Made by a program: the position numbers and the translations under genes | Assembly: GCA_029881725.1 (NCBI GenBank) | Contig: JAOUMB010000017.1 | Span: 1-51,984 of the forward strand | Direction of reading: 5' to 3' | Length of the DNA: 51,984 nt | Source of the DNA: Nitrospirota bacterium | GTDB lineage: Bacteria > Nitrospirota > JACRHL01 | Shown here: piece by piece, positions 15,927-24,276 of the stretch | How positions within the stretch are numbered: the first letter of the stretch is position 1 | Layout: every line of letters starts with the position of its first letter | Notes under the pieces: generated by a model | The model's input: only the letters and a program-made list of their open reading frames with translations | The model's database searches: none | What the model was told of the DNA's origin: nothing

Positions 15927-16589
15927 ATGAGCCGCCTGAGAATCTCTAGTTGGGGGAATGTAAAAGTGAATTACCAGCTTGACACGCTGTACCGCCACAC
16001 AGAACAAACAGCGAAGCGAACGCGACATAGGTGTACGAAAGAGATAAATAACGCAAAAGAAGCCTTCCGGGTGTTATCCAGTCACTTCAATGAGGTTAGC
16101 AAAGAAACAAACAAGCCTGAAAAAAATATAAAATTATCGTTGATAACCCGCTTTATTAACCATCTTCTTTCTTATTTCTTGTTAATTGAAAGAGGATTGA
16201 TATTAGATGCGGTAAATAGCTCACGAAGCGCTGTCGAGACAACGGCATTTTATTGGCTTGTTTGCGTTGATAAAAAATCTTTGCATGACTACGTTAACGA
16301 ACGAAGTCCTCGGCCGGTGGATGTCCGCAAAAAACTTGAAGAGATAGGAATAGATGTCAGCCAACTTAAGGAAAGATACAGTCGTGAGAGCGCCGTATGT
16401 CACGTTGGAAACCCCCACGATCAACTCCAAATTAACTGGGAAAAAGGAAACTCTGGGAAGCTCCTGGTTGGGGGTGGGGGCTATGATGATTTACGAAGAA
16501 AAATGTTTCTTTCCATTGGCAACTATGTGGCAGCGTTTCTCAAGCACGATACAAGATACGAAGTTTCAGGTGACCCTTTTTCTGTCTAG
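15927..16589 (+). CDS. AT-rich orphan gene, hypothetical helical protein
   Basis: A 220-residue protein I do not recognise. Its base composition is much richer in A and T than the flanks, and it uses codons such as ATA, AAA and TTA that are rare in the rest of the window, so recent transfer is likely. The predicted protein is mostly helical, without a signal peptide; a hydrophobic helix lies at about residues 71-95 (ITRFINHLLSYFLLIERGLI). Conserved-looking residues include SSRSAVETTAFYWL and CHVGNPHDQLQ, loosely like DUF5677/HEPN-type helical proteins, but this is only a resemblance. ATG 15927 has no clear ribosome site; GTG 15966, eight bases after GGGGGA, is a good alternative. It may be cargo of a small integrated element. 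Confidence 0.6.
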   Translation: MSRLRISSWGNVKVNYQLDTLYRHTEQTAKRTRHRCTKEINNAKEAFRVLSSHFNEVSKETNKPEKNIKLSLITRFINHLLSYFLLIERGLILDAVNSSRSAVETTAFYWLVCVDKKSLHDYVNERSPRPVDVRKKLEEIGIDVSQLKERYSRESAVCHVGNPHDQLQINWEKGNSGKLLVGGGGYDDLRRKMFLSIGNYVAAFLKHDTRYEVSGDPFSV

Positions 16590-16623
16590 AACTCCTAGCG
16601 AGCTATAGTCCAAGCTAAACTTC

Positions 16624-17706
16624 CTACCCCGCCGCCGGATAGTCCGTATACCCCTTCTCCCCCCCCGTATAAAACGTATCCGGGTCGGCTTCCGCCAAGG
16701 GGATGCCCTCCTTCAGCCGCCGCACCAGATCGGGGTTGGCGATGAACGGCACGCCGAACACCACCCCGGCCACGTTGGCCACCCGGTCCGCCAGGGCCAA
16801 AGCGGCGCGTTCCGCCGTGTAACCCGCGTTGATCAGCACCCGCCCGCCGAATACCCGCGCCATGTCACGGGTGAGCTGCTGCGGGCCGGGGGTGGGCGAG
16901 GGGGCGCCCATCTCGTTTACGTGCATGTAGGCAATCCGGAAACGCGCCAGCTGTTCCGCCGTATTGCGGAAGGTAATGCCGGGGTTGCGGTCGCTCATGC
17001 CGTTGAACGGGTTCCAGGGGGACAGGCGCACCCCGGTGCGGGCCGCGCCCACTTTTTCCGTTACCGCGCGGGTGATCTCCATCAGCAACCGGCCCCGCCC
17101 CGCCGGGCCGCCGCCCCAGTCGTCCTCACGGAGGTTGGTGCCGGTGCGCAAAAACTGGTCGGGCAGGTAGCCGTTGGCGCCGTGCACCTCCACGCCATCC
17201 GCCCCCGCCCGCATGGCCCGCTCAGCGGCGTTTTTGTAATCGGCGATGACGGCCTCGATGCCCGCCTCGTCCAGCGCCAGCGGGGTCTCGAACGGCTGCA
17301 TGGAAAAATCGGCGGCCATGACTTCCCCCGCCGGGGTGATGGCCGAGGCCGACACCGGCGTTTCACCGATCAGCGACGAATGGCCGATGCGCCCGGTATG
17401 CATCAGTTGCAGCACAAAGCGCCCGCCGGCCCGGTGCACCGCGTCGATCACCTGCCGCCAGCCCGCCTCCTGCGCGTCGTTCCAGATGCCGGGCATGAGC
17501 GGATAGCCCGCCCCCTGACGGCACACCGCCACCGCCTCGGAGATGATCAGCCCGGCACTGGCCCGCTGGGTGTAATAGGTGGCCACGCACGGCTGCGGCA
17601 CCCCGGAGGCATCCGCCCGGTTGCGCGTCATGGGGGCCATGACCACGCGGTTGTTCAAGGGGATGTCCCCCACCTGATCCGCTTCAAACAGGGTCGGCTC
17701 GCTCAT
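16624..17706 (-). CDS. Old yellow enzyme family alkene reductase (NemA-like)
   Basis: A 360-residue FMN-dependent TIM-barrel oxidoreductase that reduces activated C=C bonds or nitro groups with NAD(P)H. Landmarks are NRVVMAPMTRNRADASG at the N-terminus, the FVLQLMHTGRIGHSS block, GADGVEVHGANGYLPDQFLR with the substrate-binding H and N, VGVRLSP-type TGVRLSPWNPFN, and the phosphate-binding FGGRVLINAGYT. Length and order match the NemA/xenobiotic reductase branch. ATG 17706 has GAGGAG in front; an in-frame GTG/ATG a few codons upstream lies inside the terminator. Physiological substrate is not predictable. The preceding terminator leaves only about 20 bp for an own promoter. Confidence 0.9.
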   Translation of the reverse strand: MSEPTLFEADQVGDIPLNNRVVMAPMTRNRADASGVPQPCVATYYTQRASAGLIISEAVAVCRQGAGYPLMPGIWNDAQEAGWRQVIDAVHRAGGRFVLQLMHTGRIGHSSLIGETPVSASAITPAGEVMAADFSMQPFETPLALDEAGIEAVIADYKNAAERAMRAGADGVEVHGANGYLPDQFLRTGTNLREDDWGGGPAGRGRLLMEITRAVTEKVGAARTGVRLSPWNPFNGMSDRNPGITFRNTAEQLARFRIAYMHVNEMGAPSPTPGPQQLTRDMARVFGGRVLINAGYTAERAALALADRVANVAGVVFGVPFIANPDLVRRLKEGIPLAEADPDTFYTGGEKGYTDYPAAG

Positions 17707-17728
17707 TCCCGGCTCCTCTGCCAATGAC

Positions 17729-17768
17729 AAAAACCCCGCCCGCCGAAGGATTGGCAGGCGGGGTTTTT
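17729..17768. terminator. Bidirectional terminator downstream of pheT
   Basis: The 12-base arms 17729-17740 (AAAAACCCCGCC) and 17757-17768 (GGCGGGGTTTTT) are exact complements around a 16-base loop. Read on the minus strand it gives a GC stem followed by five U residues after pheT. Confidence 0.8.
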
Positions 17769-17823
17769 ATACACCAAAAATCGATTCCGGCGGGGGGTCT
17801 GCCCCTTCGGGTCCGGGGGATCC

Positions 17824-19509
17824 CTATGCCGCGGAGAGGGCGTTCAGGTCGATTTCGAACGCCACCGCGGGCACGGTAATGCCCCAGTTTTCCAGCACCT
17901 CCGGCGACAGTTCGCCAATGATGCCCACCGACTCGCGCCCCACCACAATGCGTCCGGCGCGGCCGGGGATATAGGAGGCGTGATCCACCCCCTCCAGCCG
18001 GTATTCCGTGTTCAGATAGAAGAACAGCATCTCCAGCTTGGCGGTCAATTCCGAGAAATTGGCCTCCGCGTGGGCCAGCAGCGCCGCCAGTTGCACCCGG
18101 GTCTCGCTGCCCATGGGGGCGTCCGCCTGGGGAATGGCCACCTCGCCCACTTCGAACAGGGCATGGGGATAGAACGCCCGCCCGCTCTGCTGCTCCATCT
18201 TCAACAGGGACGGCAGCACCGCGTTGCGCAGCACGCTGTAGGAGGCGGTCATCACGTTGGAGACCGACACCAGCTTGGCGCCGTGCAGTTCCATGTGATC
18301 GGTCAGTTCCTCGCGCCCCACCAGAATGTTGGACAGCACCTCCTGAAAGCCCAGCCCCACCATCTGCTCGCGCACCCGGTCGGAATATTTTTCCAGCGGC
18401 AGCAGGCCGCCCACGGTGAACTCGGCGGGCAGTTCGGCGGCAAACGCGTCGTAGCCACGGGAAATGGCGAAATCCTCGATCACGTCCACCGGGTGCAGAA
18501 TGTCGTCCCGGTAGGGGGGAACCGTCACCTCCACGCCGCTCGCTGCGGTACGGGCCTGATACCCGTATGCGGTAAGGGCCTTTACCAGTTCCTCCACCGA
18601 CACGTCCTCGCCCAGCACCCGGCGGAAGGCGGGGAGCGTTACCGCCTGCACCCGCTCCAGGTGACGCGGCATCACCACCGTGCGGCCGAATGGGGTCTCT
18701 TCCGGAAACACCACCTCCACCGGATCGATGGACGCGCCCCGGTCGGCCATGTTGGCGGCCAGCAGGTTGATCACCATGGTCACCATGCGCAGGTCGGTGC
18801 CGGTCACCTCGATGAACAGTTCGCTGTCGCCCACCTGCACCTCGCCCACCTGCCGGCTGTTGATCACCGGGGGGAAGGAGAGCACCGTGTCCGCATCGTC
18901 CACCAGCAACGGCCACTGGGCGTGGCGCGACACGATCGGCGCATACTGCTGCCCCTTGGGGTGCATTTCGGCAATCTGGCTCAGGGTCAGCGGCTCATCC
19001 ATGCCCAGGGGCACAAACGCCGCTTCGGAGGGGGACACGCCCTTGTAGTGGAGCGGAAACTTCAGGCCCGAGGCGTCGTAGATGCCGATGGCGATGCTGC
19101 GCCGCTTGCGGCCGTAAACGTCGCACACCTTTTCCTGGGTCTGGATCAACTGGGTCAGCAGCGTGTCGTCCACCGTCACCCCGCGCGAAATGCAGGCGCC
19201 GATGTAAGGACGCACGCCGCTTACGCTGGCATCCACAATCACCTGCCGCTCGGCGGTCCGGGGGGCAAAGAAGTCATACCCCTTGCCGCTTCCCTCCCGA
19301 TGGGCCACAAGCTGGCGGCAGATGCCCTCCACACACCACAGGTCGGGCCGGTTGGTGTCGTTCAGTTCCACGCGCATTTCGCCGGTGGCGGCGTCCACGT
19401 CGTCCAGTTCGCCCTTCACCAGTTCCAGCAGGCGTTCAAACTCGTCCGCGTCAAACGGGATCCCCAGCAGGGTTTCGAGGTCTTTGCGGTGTACGGTAAT
19501 GGTCGGCAT
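17824..19509 (-). CDS. pheT: Phenylalanyl-tRNA synthetase beta subunit, archaeal/eukaryotic type
   Basis: A 561-residue subunit of PheRS. Bacterial PheT is normally about 790 residues with an N-terminal tRNA-binding (EMAP-like) domain and a C-terminal anticodon-binding domain. This one is the short archaeal/eukaryotic form: it begins MPTITVHRKDLETLLGIPFD, has the NDTNRPDLWCVEGICRQLVA block, the B3/B4 editing region (YIGACISRGVTVDD), the B5 region and a catalytic-like core (KYSDRVREQMVGLGFQEVLS). No EMAP-like domain or C-terminal ferredoxin-like domain is present. The ATG at 19509 has AGGGAA in front. It follows pheS by 11 bp and is the last gene of the def operon. Confidence 0.92.
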   Translation of the reverse strand: MPTITVHRKDLETLLGIPFDADEFERLLELVKGELDDVDAATGEMRVELNDTNRPDLWCVEGICRQLVAHREGSGKGYDFFAPRTAERQVIVDASVSGVRPYIGACISRGVTVDDTLLTQLIQTQEKVCDVYGRKRRSIAIGIYDASGLKFPLHYKGVSPSEAAFVPLGMDEPLTLSQIAEMHPKGQQYAPIVSRHAQWPLLVDDADTVLSFPPVINSRQVGEVQVGDSELFIEVTGTDLRMVTMVINLLAANMADRGASIDPVEVVFPEETPFGRTVVMPRHLERVQAVTLPAFRRVLGEDVSVEELVKALTAYGYQARTAASGVEVTVPPYRDDILHPVDVIEDFAISRGYDAFAAELPAEFTVGGLLPLEKYSDRVREQMVGLGFQEVLSNILVGREELTDHMELHGAKLVSVSNVMTASYSVLRNAVLPSLLKMEQQSGRAFYPHALFEVGEVAIPQADAPMGSETRVQLAALLAHAEANFSELTAKLEMLFFYLNTEYRLEGVDHASYIPGRAGRIVVGRESVGIIGELSPEVLENWGITVPAVAFEIDLNALSAA

Positions 19510-19520
19510 AAATTGATTCC

Positions 19521-21080
19521 CTACACGCCGCCACGGGTGGTGCGGATCAGGTCCAGGTCACTGGAGAACAGGTCGCGAATGTCGTGGATGTTCAGGGCCA
19601 CCATGGCCATCCGGTCCAGTCCCAGGCCCCAGGCGATCACCGGCTCGCTGATGCCCATGGGGCCGGTCACCTCCGGCCGGAACAGCCCGGCGCCGCCCAG
19701 CTCGATCCACCCCAGCTTGGGGTGCTTGGCGTGCATCTCCACACTCGGCTCGGTAAACGGAAAATAGGCGGGCACGAATTTCACCTGGTCCGCCTTGGCC
19801 ATCTCGTGGGCGAACATTTTCAGCATTCCCAGCAGGGTGCGGAAGTTGATCTGCTCGCCCAGCACGATGCCCTCCACCTGGAAGAAGTCCGGCGCGTGGG
19901 TGGCGTCCACCTGATCGTAGCGGAAGCAGCGGGCGATGGAAAAATACTTGCCCGGAATGTCCGGCCCCTCGGACAGCTTGTGGGCCGAGTCGGCGGTACC
20001 CTGGCTGCGCAGCACCAGCCGCCGGGACTGCATCTCGCGGAACTTGTAGTTCCATCCGGTGGAGCCGGTGTCGCCACCGTCCGCGTGCACTTTCGCCACG
20101 TTGGAGAAGAACGGCTCCTCCACCGGCTTGCTGTGCTTGGGATCGGCCACGAAGTAGGCATCGTGGATGTCCCGCGCCGGGTGAAACTGGGGCATGAACA
20201 GGGCGTCGTTGTTCCAGAATTCGTTCTGCACCAGGGGCGAGGTCATCTGCTGGAAGCCCATGGCCACCATCTTGGCCTTGATCTGGTCCAGATAGGCCCG
20301 GTACGGGTGTTTGCGGCCCACCGCCACCCGCGGCGGCTTGAGGTTGATGTTGTAGCGGCGGAACGCCTTGCCCTTCCAACTGCCGTCCGCCAGGATTCTG
20401 GAGGTGAGCTGGCCGATCTCCTCGATCTGGGCACGGTCCTTGAGCAGCGCCGCCACCTCGGAGCCCAGACGGGACAGCACATAGGTACGGGTGCGGTGCT
20501 CGTCCACCCGGAACACCCCCTTGGACTTGCCCCGCTTGCGGTGCAAGCCGTCCAGCGCCTGCTGCTGCTCTTCCGGCAGCGTGGCCTGATCGACGGTTCC
20601 CTCCGAGGCGACCTGGGCGATCAGCGCGCCAACCCGCTCAAACTGCGCCAGATCGGCACCGGGCACCATTTCCAGGGCGCCCCCCTTGCCGCTGGTGATG
20701 ACCGCCGCCTTTTTGAGCGCGCCCACGGCGGTACCGGCCTCGGATTGCTCCATCTCCAGGGCTTCCGACAGGGATGCCATGGTCAACTCGCGCCCGGCGG
20801 TCAGCGCGCCGATGATGCGGGCCTCGGGGGTGCCACCGGAGGCATAGCGCTGGCCGGTTTCGGTCAGGCTGACCGTGTGCGCCACCGATTCGTGGGCACA
20901 TTCGATGATGGATTTTTCGGCCAGCCAGCCACACGCCATGTCGCGCCGCGCCGGGTCCATCTGGGCCGCTTCGGCCAGTTCCGCGTCGGTAGCCTCACGG
21001 GCCTTGACCAGCGCCTGGATGACCGCCACTTCCAGCGGGTGCAGGCTGGAAACCAGGGATTCGGGATCGGGAAGGGTCAT
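19521..21080 (-). CDS. pheS: Phenylalanyl-tRNA synthetase alpha subunit, archaeal/eukaryotic type
   Basis: A 519-residue catalytic subunit that charges tRNA-Phe. It is much longer than typical bacterial PheS (about 330-350) because residues 1-200 form tandem winged-helix-like domains (LHPLEVAVIQALVKAREATD; MDPARRDMACGWLAEKSIIE) in place of the bacterial N-terminal coiled coil. That arrangement is the archaeal/eukaryotic type. The class II core follows: HPYRAYLDQIKAKMVAMGFQ, FHPARDIHDAYF, FREMQSRRLVLRSQ-type motif 2 and motif 3 near GLGLDRMAMVALNIHDIRDL. ATG 21080 has no good ribosome site. Similar PheRS is known in spirochaetes, so horizontal origin is a reasonable inference. Confidence 0.92.
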   Translation of the reverse strand: MTLPDPESLVSSLHPLEVAVIQALVKAREATDAELAEAAQMDPARRDMACGWLAEKSIIECAHESVAHTVSLTETGQRYASGGTPEARIIGALTAGRELTMASLSEALEMEQSEAGTAVGALKKAAVITSGKGGALEMVPGADLAQFERVGALIAQVASEGTVDQATLPEEQQQALDGLHRKRGKSKGVFRVDEHRTRTYVLSRLGSEVAALLKDRAQIEEIGQLTSRILADGSWKGKAFRRYNINLKPPRVAVGRKHPYRAYLDQIKAKMVAMGFQQMTSPLVQNEFWNNDALFMPQFHPARDIHDAYFVADPKHSKPVEEPFFSNVAKVHADGGDTGSTGWNYKFREMQSRRLVLRSQGTADSAHKLSEGPDIPGKYFSIARCFRYDQVDATHAPDFFQVEGIVLGEQINFRTLLGMLKMFAHEMAKADQVKFVPAYFPFTEPSVEMHAKHPKLGWIELGGAGLFRPEVTGPMGISEPVIAWGLGLDRMAMVALNIHDIRDLFSSDLDLIRTTRGGV

Positions 21081-21128
21081 GGGTTTATTGCTTGGAGAGA
21101 TAAATAATGGGCCGCGCGCGCACCGGAC

Positions 21129-21812
21129 TCACAGCCCGGCACGCAGGGCGCTGATCGACGCCTTGTAGTCCGGCGCGTTAAACACGGCGGAGCCGGCCAC
21201 GAACACCTCGGCTCCGGCCCCGGCCACTTCGGCGATGTTGTCCGCCTTGATACCGCCATCCACCTCGATGTAGGTGGACAGCCCGCGGGCATCGATCATG
21301 GCCTTCAGGCGGCGGATCTTGTCCAGGGCGCCGGGGATGAATTTCTGGCCCCCAAAGCCCGGATTCACGCTCATGATCAATACCATGTCCAGATCCGGCA
21401 GAATTTCGCCCAACGTTTCCACCGGCGTGGCCGGATTGATGGAAACACCGGTCATCACCTTGCGCCCCGCCTTCGCCCCTTCCTCGCGGATCAACTGCAC
21501 CGTGCGGTGCAGGTGCGGGCACGCCTCCTGATGCACCGTCACGCAGTCGGCACCGGCCTCGATGAACTCGCCGATATACTGGTCCGGGTTGGTAATCATC
21601 AGGTGACAATCCAGGGGCAGATCGGTCACCTTGCGCACCCACTCCACCACCACCGGGCCGATGGTCAGGTTGGGCACGAAATGGCCGTCCATCACGTCCA
21701 CGTGGATCACATCCGCCCCCGCGGCCTCCACGGCGGCCACCTCATCCGCCAGGCGCGCGAAATCGGCGGACAGAATGGACGGCGCAATCAGCTTATGATC
21801 CTTGGTAAACAC
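21129..21812 (-). CDS. rpe: Ribulose-phosphate 3-epimerase
   Basis: A 227-residue TIM-barrel enzyme that interconverts ribulose-5-phosphate and xylulose-5-phosphate. Family landmarks are IAPSILSADFARL, VIHVDVMDGHFVPNLTIGP with metal-binding H and D, DCHLMI, VLIMSVNPGFGGQKFIPGAL and the phosphate-binding EVDGGIKADNIAEV. The start is GTG 21812, seven bases after GGGAG; an upstream in-frame reading from 21965 crosses into rsmB and is not family-like. The gene lies 31 bp after rsmB and 48 bp before pheS. Confidence 0.94.
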   Translation of the reverse strand: MFTKDHKLIAPSILSADFARLADEVAAVEAAGADVIHVDVMDGHFVPNLTIGPVVVEWVRKVTDLPLDCHLMITNPDQYIGEFIEAGADCVTVHQEACPHLHRTVQLIREEGAKAGRKVMTGVSINPATPVETLGEILPDLDMVLIMSVNPGFGGQKFIPGALDKIRRLKAMIDARGLSTYIEVDGGIKADNIAEVAGAGAEVFVAGSAVFNAPDYKASISALRAGL

Positions 21813-21843
21813 AATGGACTCCCGGAAAAAAGGGATTATTTTA

Positions 21844-23298
21844 TCACGACCGCCGCACCAAATGGACCCCAAAGAACGCGGCGGGCGCCACCCGGGGTGA
21901 CAAACGGGGGGTGGGCCGTGGTGGTTCAGCGTCACCGTCACCGGCCCGCGGAGGCGGATCGCCACCTTCCGGCAGGGCGCGTGAGGTATCCAGATACCCC
22001 TCCGGGGAGATCCACGGGGCCGCCTCCGGCCCCAGCAGTTCGCCCGCCGGACGCACGGAAAACTCCGGGTGGTTCGCCAGAAAGGCCGTCACCTGGGCGG
22101 CGGTTTCCTCCGGTTCCCCGGTACAGACCGCATACACCAGCACCCCCCCCGGCTTGACCATGGGCGCCAGGTGGCTCAGCAGATCCCGCTGGGCAACGCC
22201 GCAGGACCGGATACCCGCCTCACTCTTCCACCACTTGCCTTCCGGGTTGCGGGACAGGGTGCCCAGGCCGGAGCAGGGGGCATCCAGCAGAATGCGGTCA
22301 AATGGCCCGTTCAGTTGCGGCATGGAGACCACGCCGGCGTCGGCGATGACCACCTGAACATTGTCCGCCCGCATGCGCTCCAGGTTCCGGTGCAGCCGCT
22401 CCGCCCGGCCCGGATCCCGCTCCACGGCCACCACTTGACCGGTCGGTCCAACCATTTCGGAGAGCTGCTGGCACTTGCCTCCCGGCGCGGCGCAGGCGTC
22501 CAGCACCCGCTCCCCGGGGAGCGCCGCCACCAGCCGCCCGGCCAGCTGGCTGGAAGGATCCTGCACCACGAAGGCACCGCCCGCGTACCCCGGCAGGTCG
22601 GTCACCCGGACCGGACCGGAAATCCCTACGGCGGCGGGCAGATAGGGCAGCGGAAGCGCTTCCGCCCCCATATCCATGCATTCCCTGACGAATCGGTCCA
22701 CTTCCCGGTCCGCCGCCAGCCGCACGGTTAATGTCGGGGCGGATGCGGCCTGACGGGCGCGGGCCTCGGCCCTCTGCGGACCCTCATCCCGCCACCAGCG
22801 CTGCGCCAGCCATGGGGGCAACGACCATTCGGCGGCCAGCCGTTCGGGCCCCTGGGCCGGCAAGGCGGGCTCCCCCTCCCGCGCGAGCCCCCGCAGCACG
22901 CCGTTCACGAAGCCTCGGCGGCGGGGGTTGCCCGCCAGTTTCACGGTTTCGTTCACCGCCGCGTTGGGGGGAATGGCGTCCATGAACAGGAGTTGATACG
23001 CCCCCAGCCGCAGGCAGGTGCGCACGTTGCGGTCCAGATCCTTGAGGGGCCGCCCGGTGCGGGCACGGATGGCGTGGTCGAGGCGAAACCGCCAGCGCGC
23101 CACACCCCATGCGAGTTCCGCCGCCAGCCGCCGGTCGCGGGGGTCCCAGCCCGGCGTGTCGAGTGTCCGGTCCAGTTCCGCCGCCAGGTCGAACGGCTCC
23201 CGGTCCAGCCGTGAAAGCAGCAAAAAAGCGGCACGCCGGGGGTCGTTACGCCCCGGACGGCCGCTATTTCCAGGCAAATCCGGCCCGGGTCCGGGCAT
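21844..23298 (-). CDS. rsmB: 16S rRNA cytosine-967 C5-methyltransferase RsmB
   Basis: A 484-residue enzyme with a NusB-like N-terminal RNA-binding domain (about residues 18-150: RRAAFLLLSRLDREPFDLAA; RTCLRLGAYQLLFMDAIPPN) and a C-terminal SAM methyltransferase. Catalytic landmarks are VLDACAAPGGKCQQL for SAM binding and LLDAPCSGLGTLSRNPEGKW with the PC motif; VYAVCTGEPEE stands where VYSTCS-type motifs usually occur, keeping its cysteine. The C-terminal 50 residues are Pro/Arg-rich and extra. ATG 23298 follows AAGGGG and lies 9 bp after the htpX stop. Confidence 0.93.
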   Translation of the reverse strand: MPGPGPDLPGNSGRPGRNDPRRAAFLLLSRLDREPFDLAAELDRTLDTPGWDPRDRRLAAELAWGVARWRFRLDHAIRARTGRPLKDLDRNVRTCLRLGAYQLLFMDAIPPNAAVNETVKLAGNPRRRGFVNGVLRGLAREGEPALPAQGPERLAAEWSLPPWLAQRWWRDEGPQRAEARARQAASAPTLTVRLAADREVDRFVRECMDMGAEALPLPYLPAAVGISGPVRVTDLPGYAGGAFVVQDPSSQLAGRLVAALPGERVLDACAAPGGKCQQLSEMVGPTGQVVAVERDPGRAERLHRNLERMRADNVQVVIADAGVVSMPQLNGPFDRILLDAPCSGLGTLSRNPEGKWWKSEAGIRSCGVAQRDLLSHLAPMVKPGGVLVYAVCTGEPEETAAQVTAFLANHPEFSVRPAGELLGPEAAPWISPEGYLDTSRALPEGGDPPPRAGDGDAEPPRPTPRLSPRVAPAAFFGVHLVRRS

Positions 23299-23307
23299 CC
23301 CGGCCCC

Positions 23308-24165
23308 TTACGCCCGGCCCCAGGAGGCAGCCATCTGCTCCAGACGGGCCACGCGCTCCGCCATCGGCGGATGGGTGGAGAACAGGGCCGTGATACCGCC
23401 GCCACGCAGCGGATTGACGATGTACATGTGCGCGGTGGAGGGGTTCACGTCCATCGGCTGCACGGCTGTACCGCGCTCAAGCTTTTGCAGGGCGGACGCC
23501 AGCCACAGGGGGTTGCCGCAAATCTTCGCGCCGCCTTCGTCCGCGCCGTACTCCCGCGAGCGGCTGATGGCCATCTGCACCAGCATGGCCGCCAGGGGCG
23601 CAAGAATCATCATCAACACCATCACCAGCGGATGCGGCGCGTTATCACCATCCCGGTGGCCTCCACCGAAGATCATCGCCCACTGGGCCATGTTGGCCAG
23701 CATGGAGATGGCCCCGGCCATGGTGGCGGCAATCGTGCCGACCAGAATATCCCGGTTGCCCACATGGGCCAGTTCATGGGCCATCACCCCGGCCAGTTCA
23801 TTGCGGTCCAGAATCCGCATGATGCCGGTGGTGGCCGCCACCGCCGCATGGCTCGGGTTGCGGCCAGTGGCGAAGGCGTTGGGTGACGGGTCGTCGATGA
23901 CGTACACCTTGGGCATCGGCAGGCTGGCGCGGGTGGCCAGTTCCCGCACAACGGAATACAGTTCCGGGGCTTCCGCCTCGGTCACCTGACGGGCGTGGCT
24001 CATGCGCAGCACGATCTTGTCGGAATACCAGTAAGCGCCCACGTTCATGATCAGGGCGAACGCCAGAGCGATCATCATTCCGCCCTGGCCGGCCAGCATG
24101 CCGCCTCCATACACCAGGATCAGGGTCAGAACGGTCAGCAGAAAAGTCGTTTTCATTACGTTCAT
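23308..24165 (-). CDS. htpX: Zinc metalloprotease HtpX
   Basis: A 285-residue inner-membrane M48 protease that degrades damaged membrane proteins. Two N-terminal spans (about 4-24 and 30-50), the catalytic helix [13 protein letters not shown] (HExxH), further spans near 150-170 and 195-215 and the downstream EYGADEGG zinc ligand motif are all visible. [20 protein letters not shown] matches the HtpX activity region. ATG 24165 has GAGGAA about eleven bases upstream; ATG 24156 is possible. Insertion of htpX between fmt and rsmB is found in several proteobacteria. Confidence 0.94.
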   Translation of the reverse strand: MNVMKTTFLLTVLTLILVYGGGMLAGQGGMMIALAFALIMNVGAYWYSDKIVLRMSHARQVTEAEAPELYSVVRELATRASLPMPKVYVIDDPSPNAFATGRNPSHAAVAATTGIMRILDRNELAGVMAHELAHVGNRDILVGTIAATMAGAISMLANMAQWAMIFGGGHRDGDNAPHPLVMVLMMILAPLAAMLVQMAISRSREYGADEGGAKICGNPLWLASALQKLERGTAVQPMDVNPSTAHMYIVNPLRGGGITALFSTHPPMAERVARLEQMAASWGRA

Positions 24166-24276
24166 CGTGGAATCGGTTCCTCGTTTCGGTCTCGGTCCAT
24201 GGTGTCGCCAGCAGGCCTTGTTTAAAGGACCAGCCGGCGTATTGGCGGTTTCGTCACCGCCACAATGCCACCCCGT

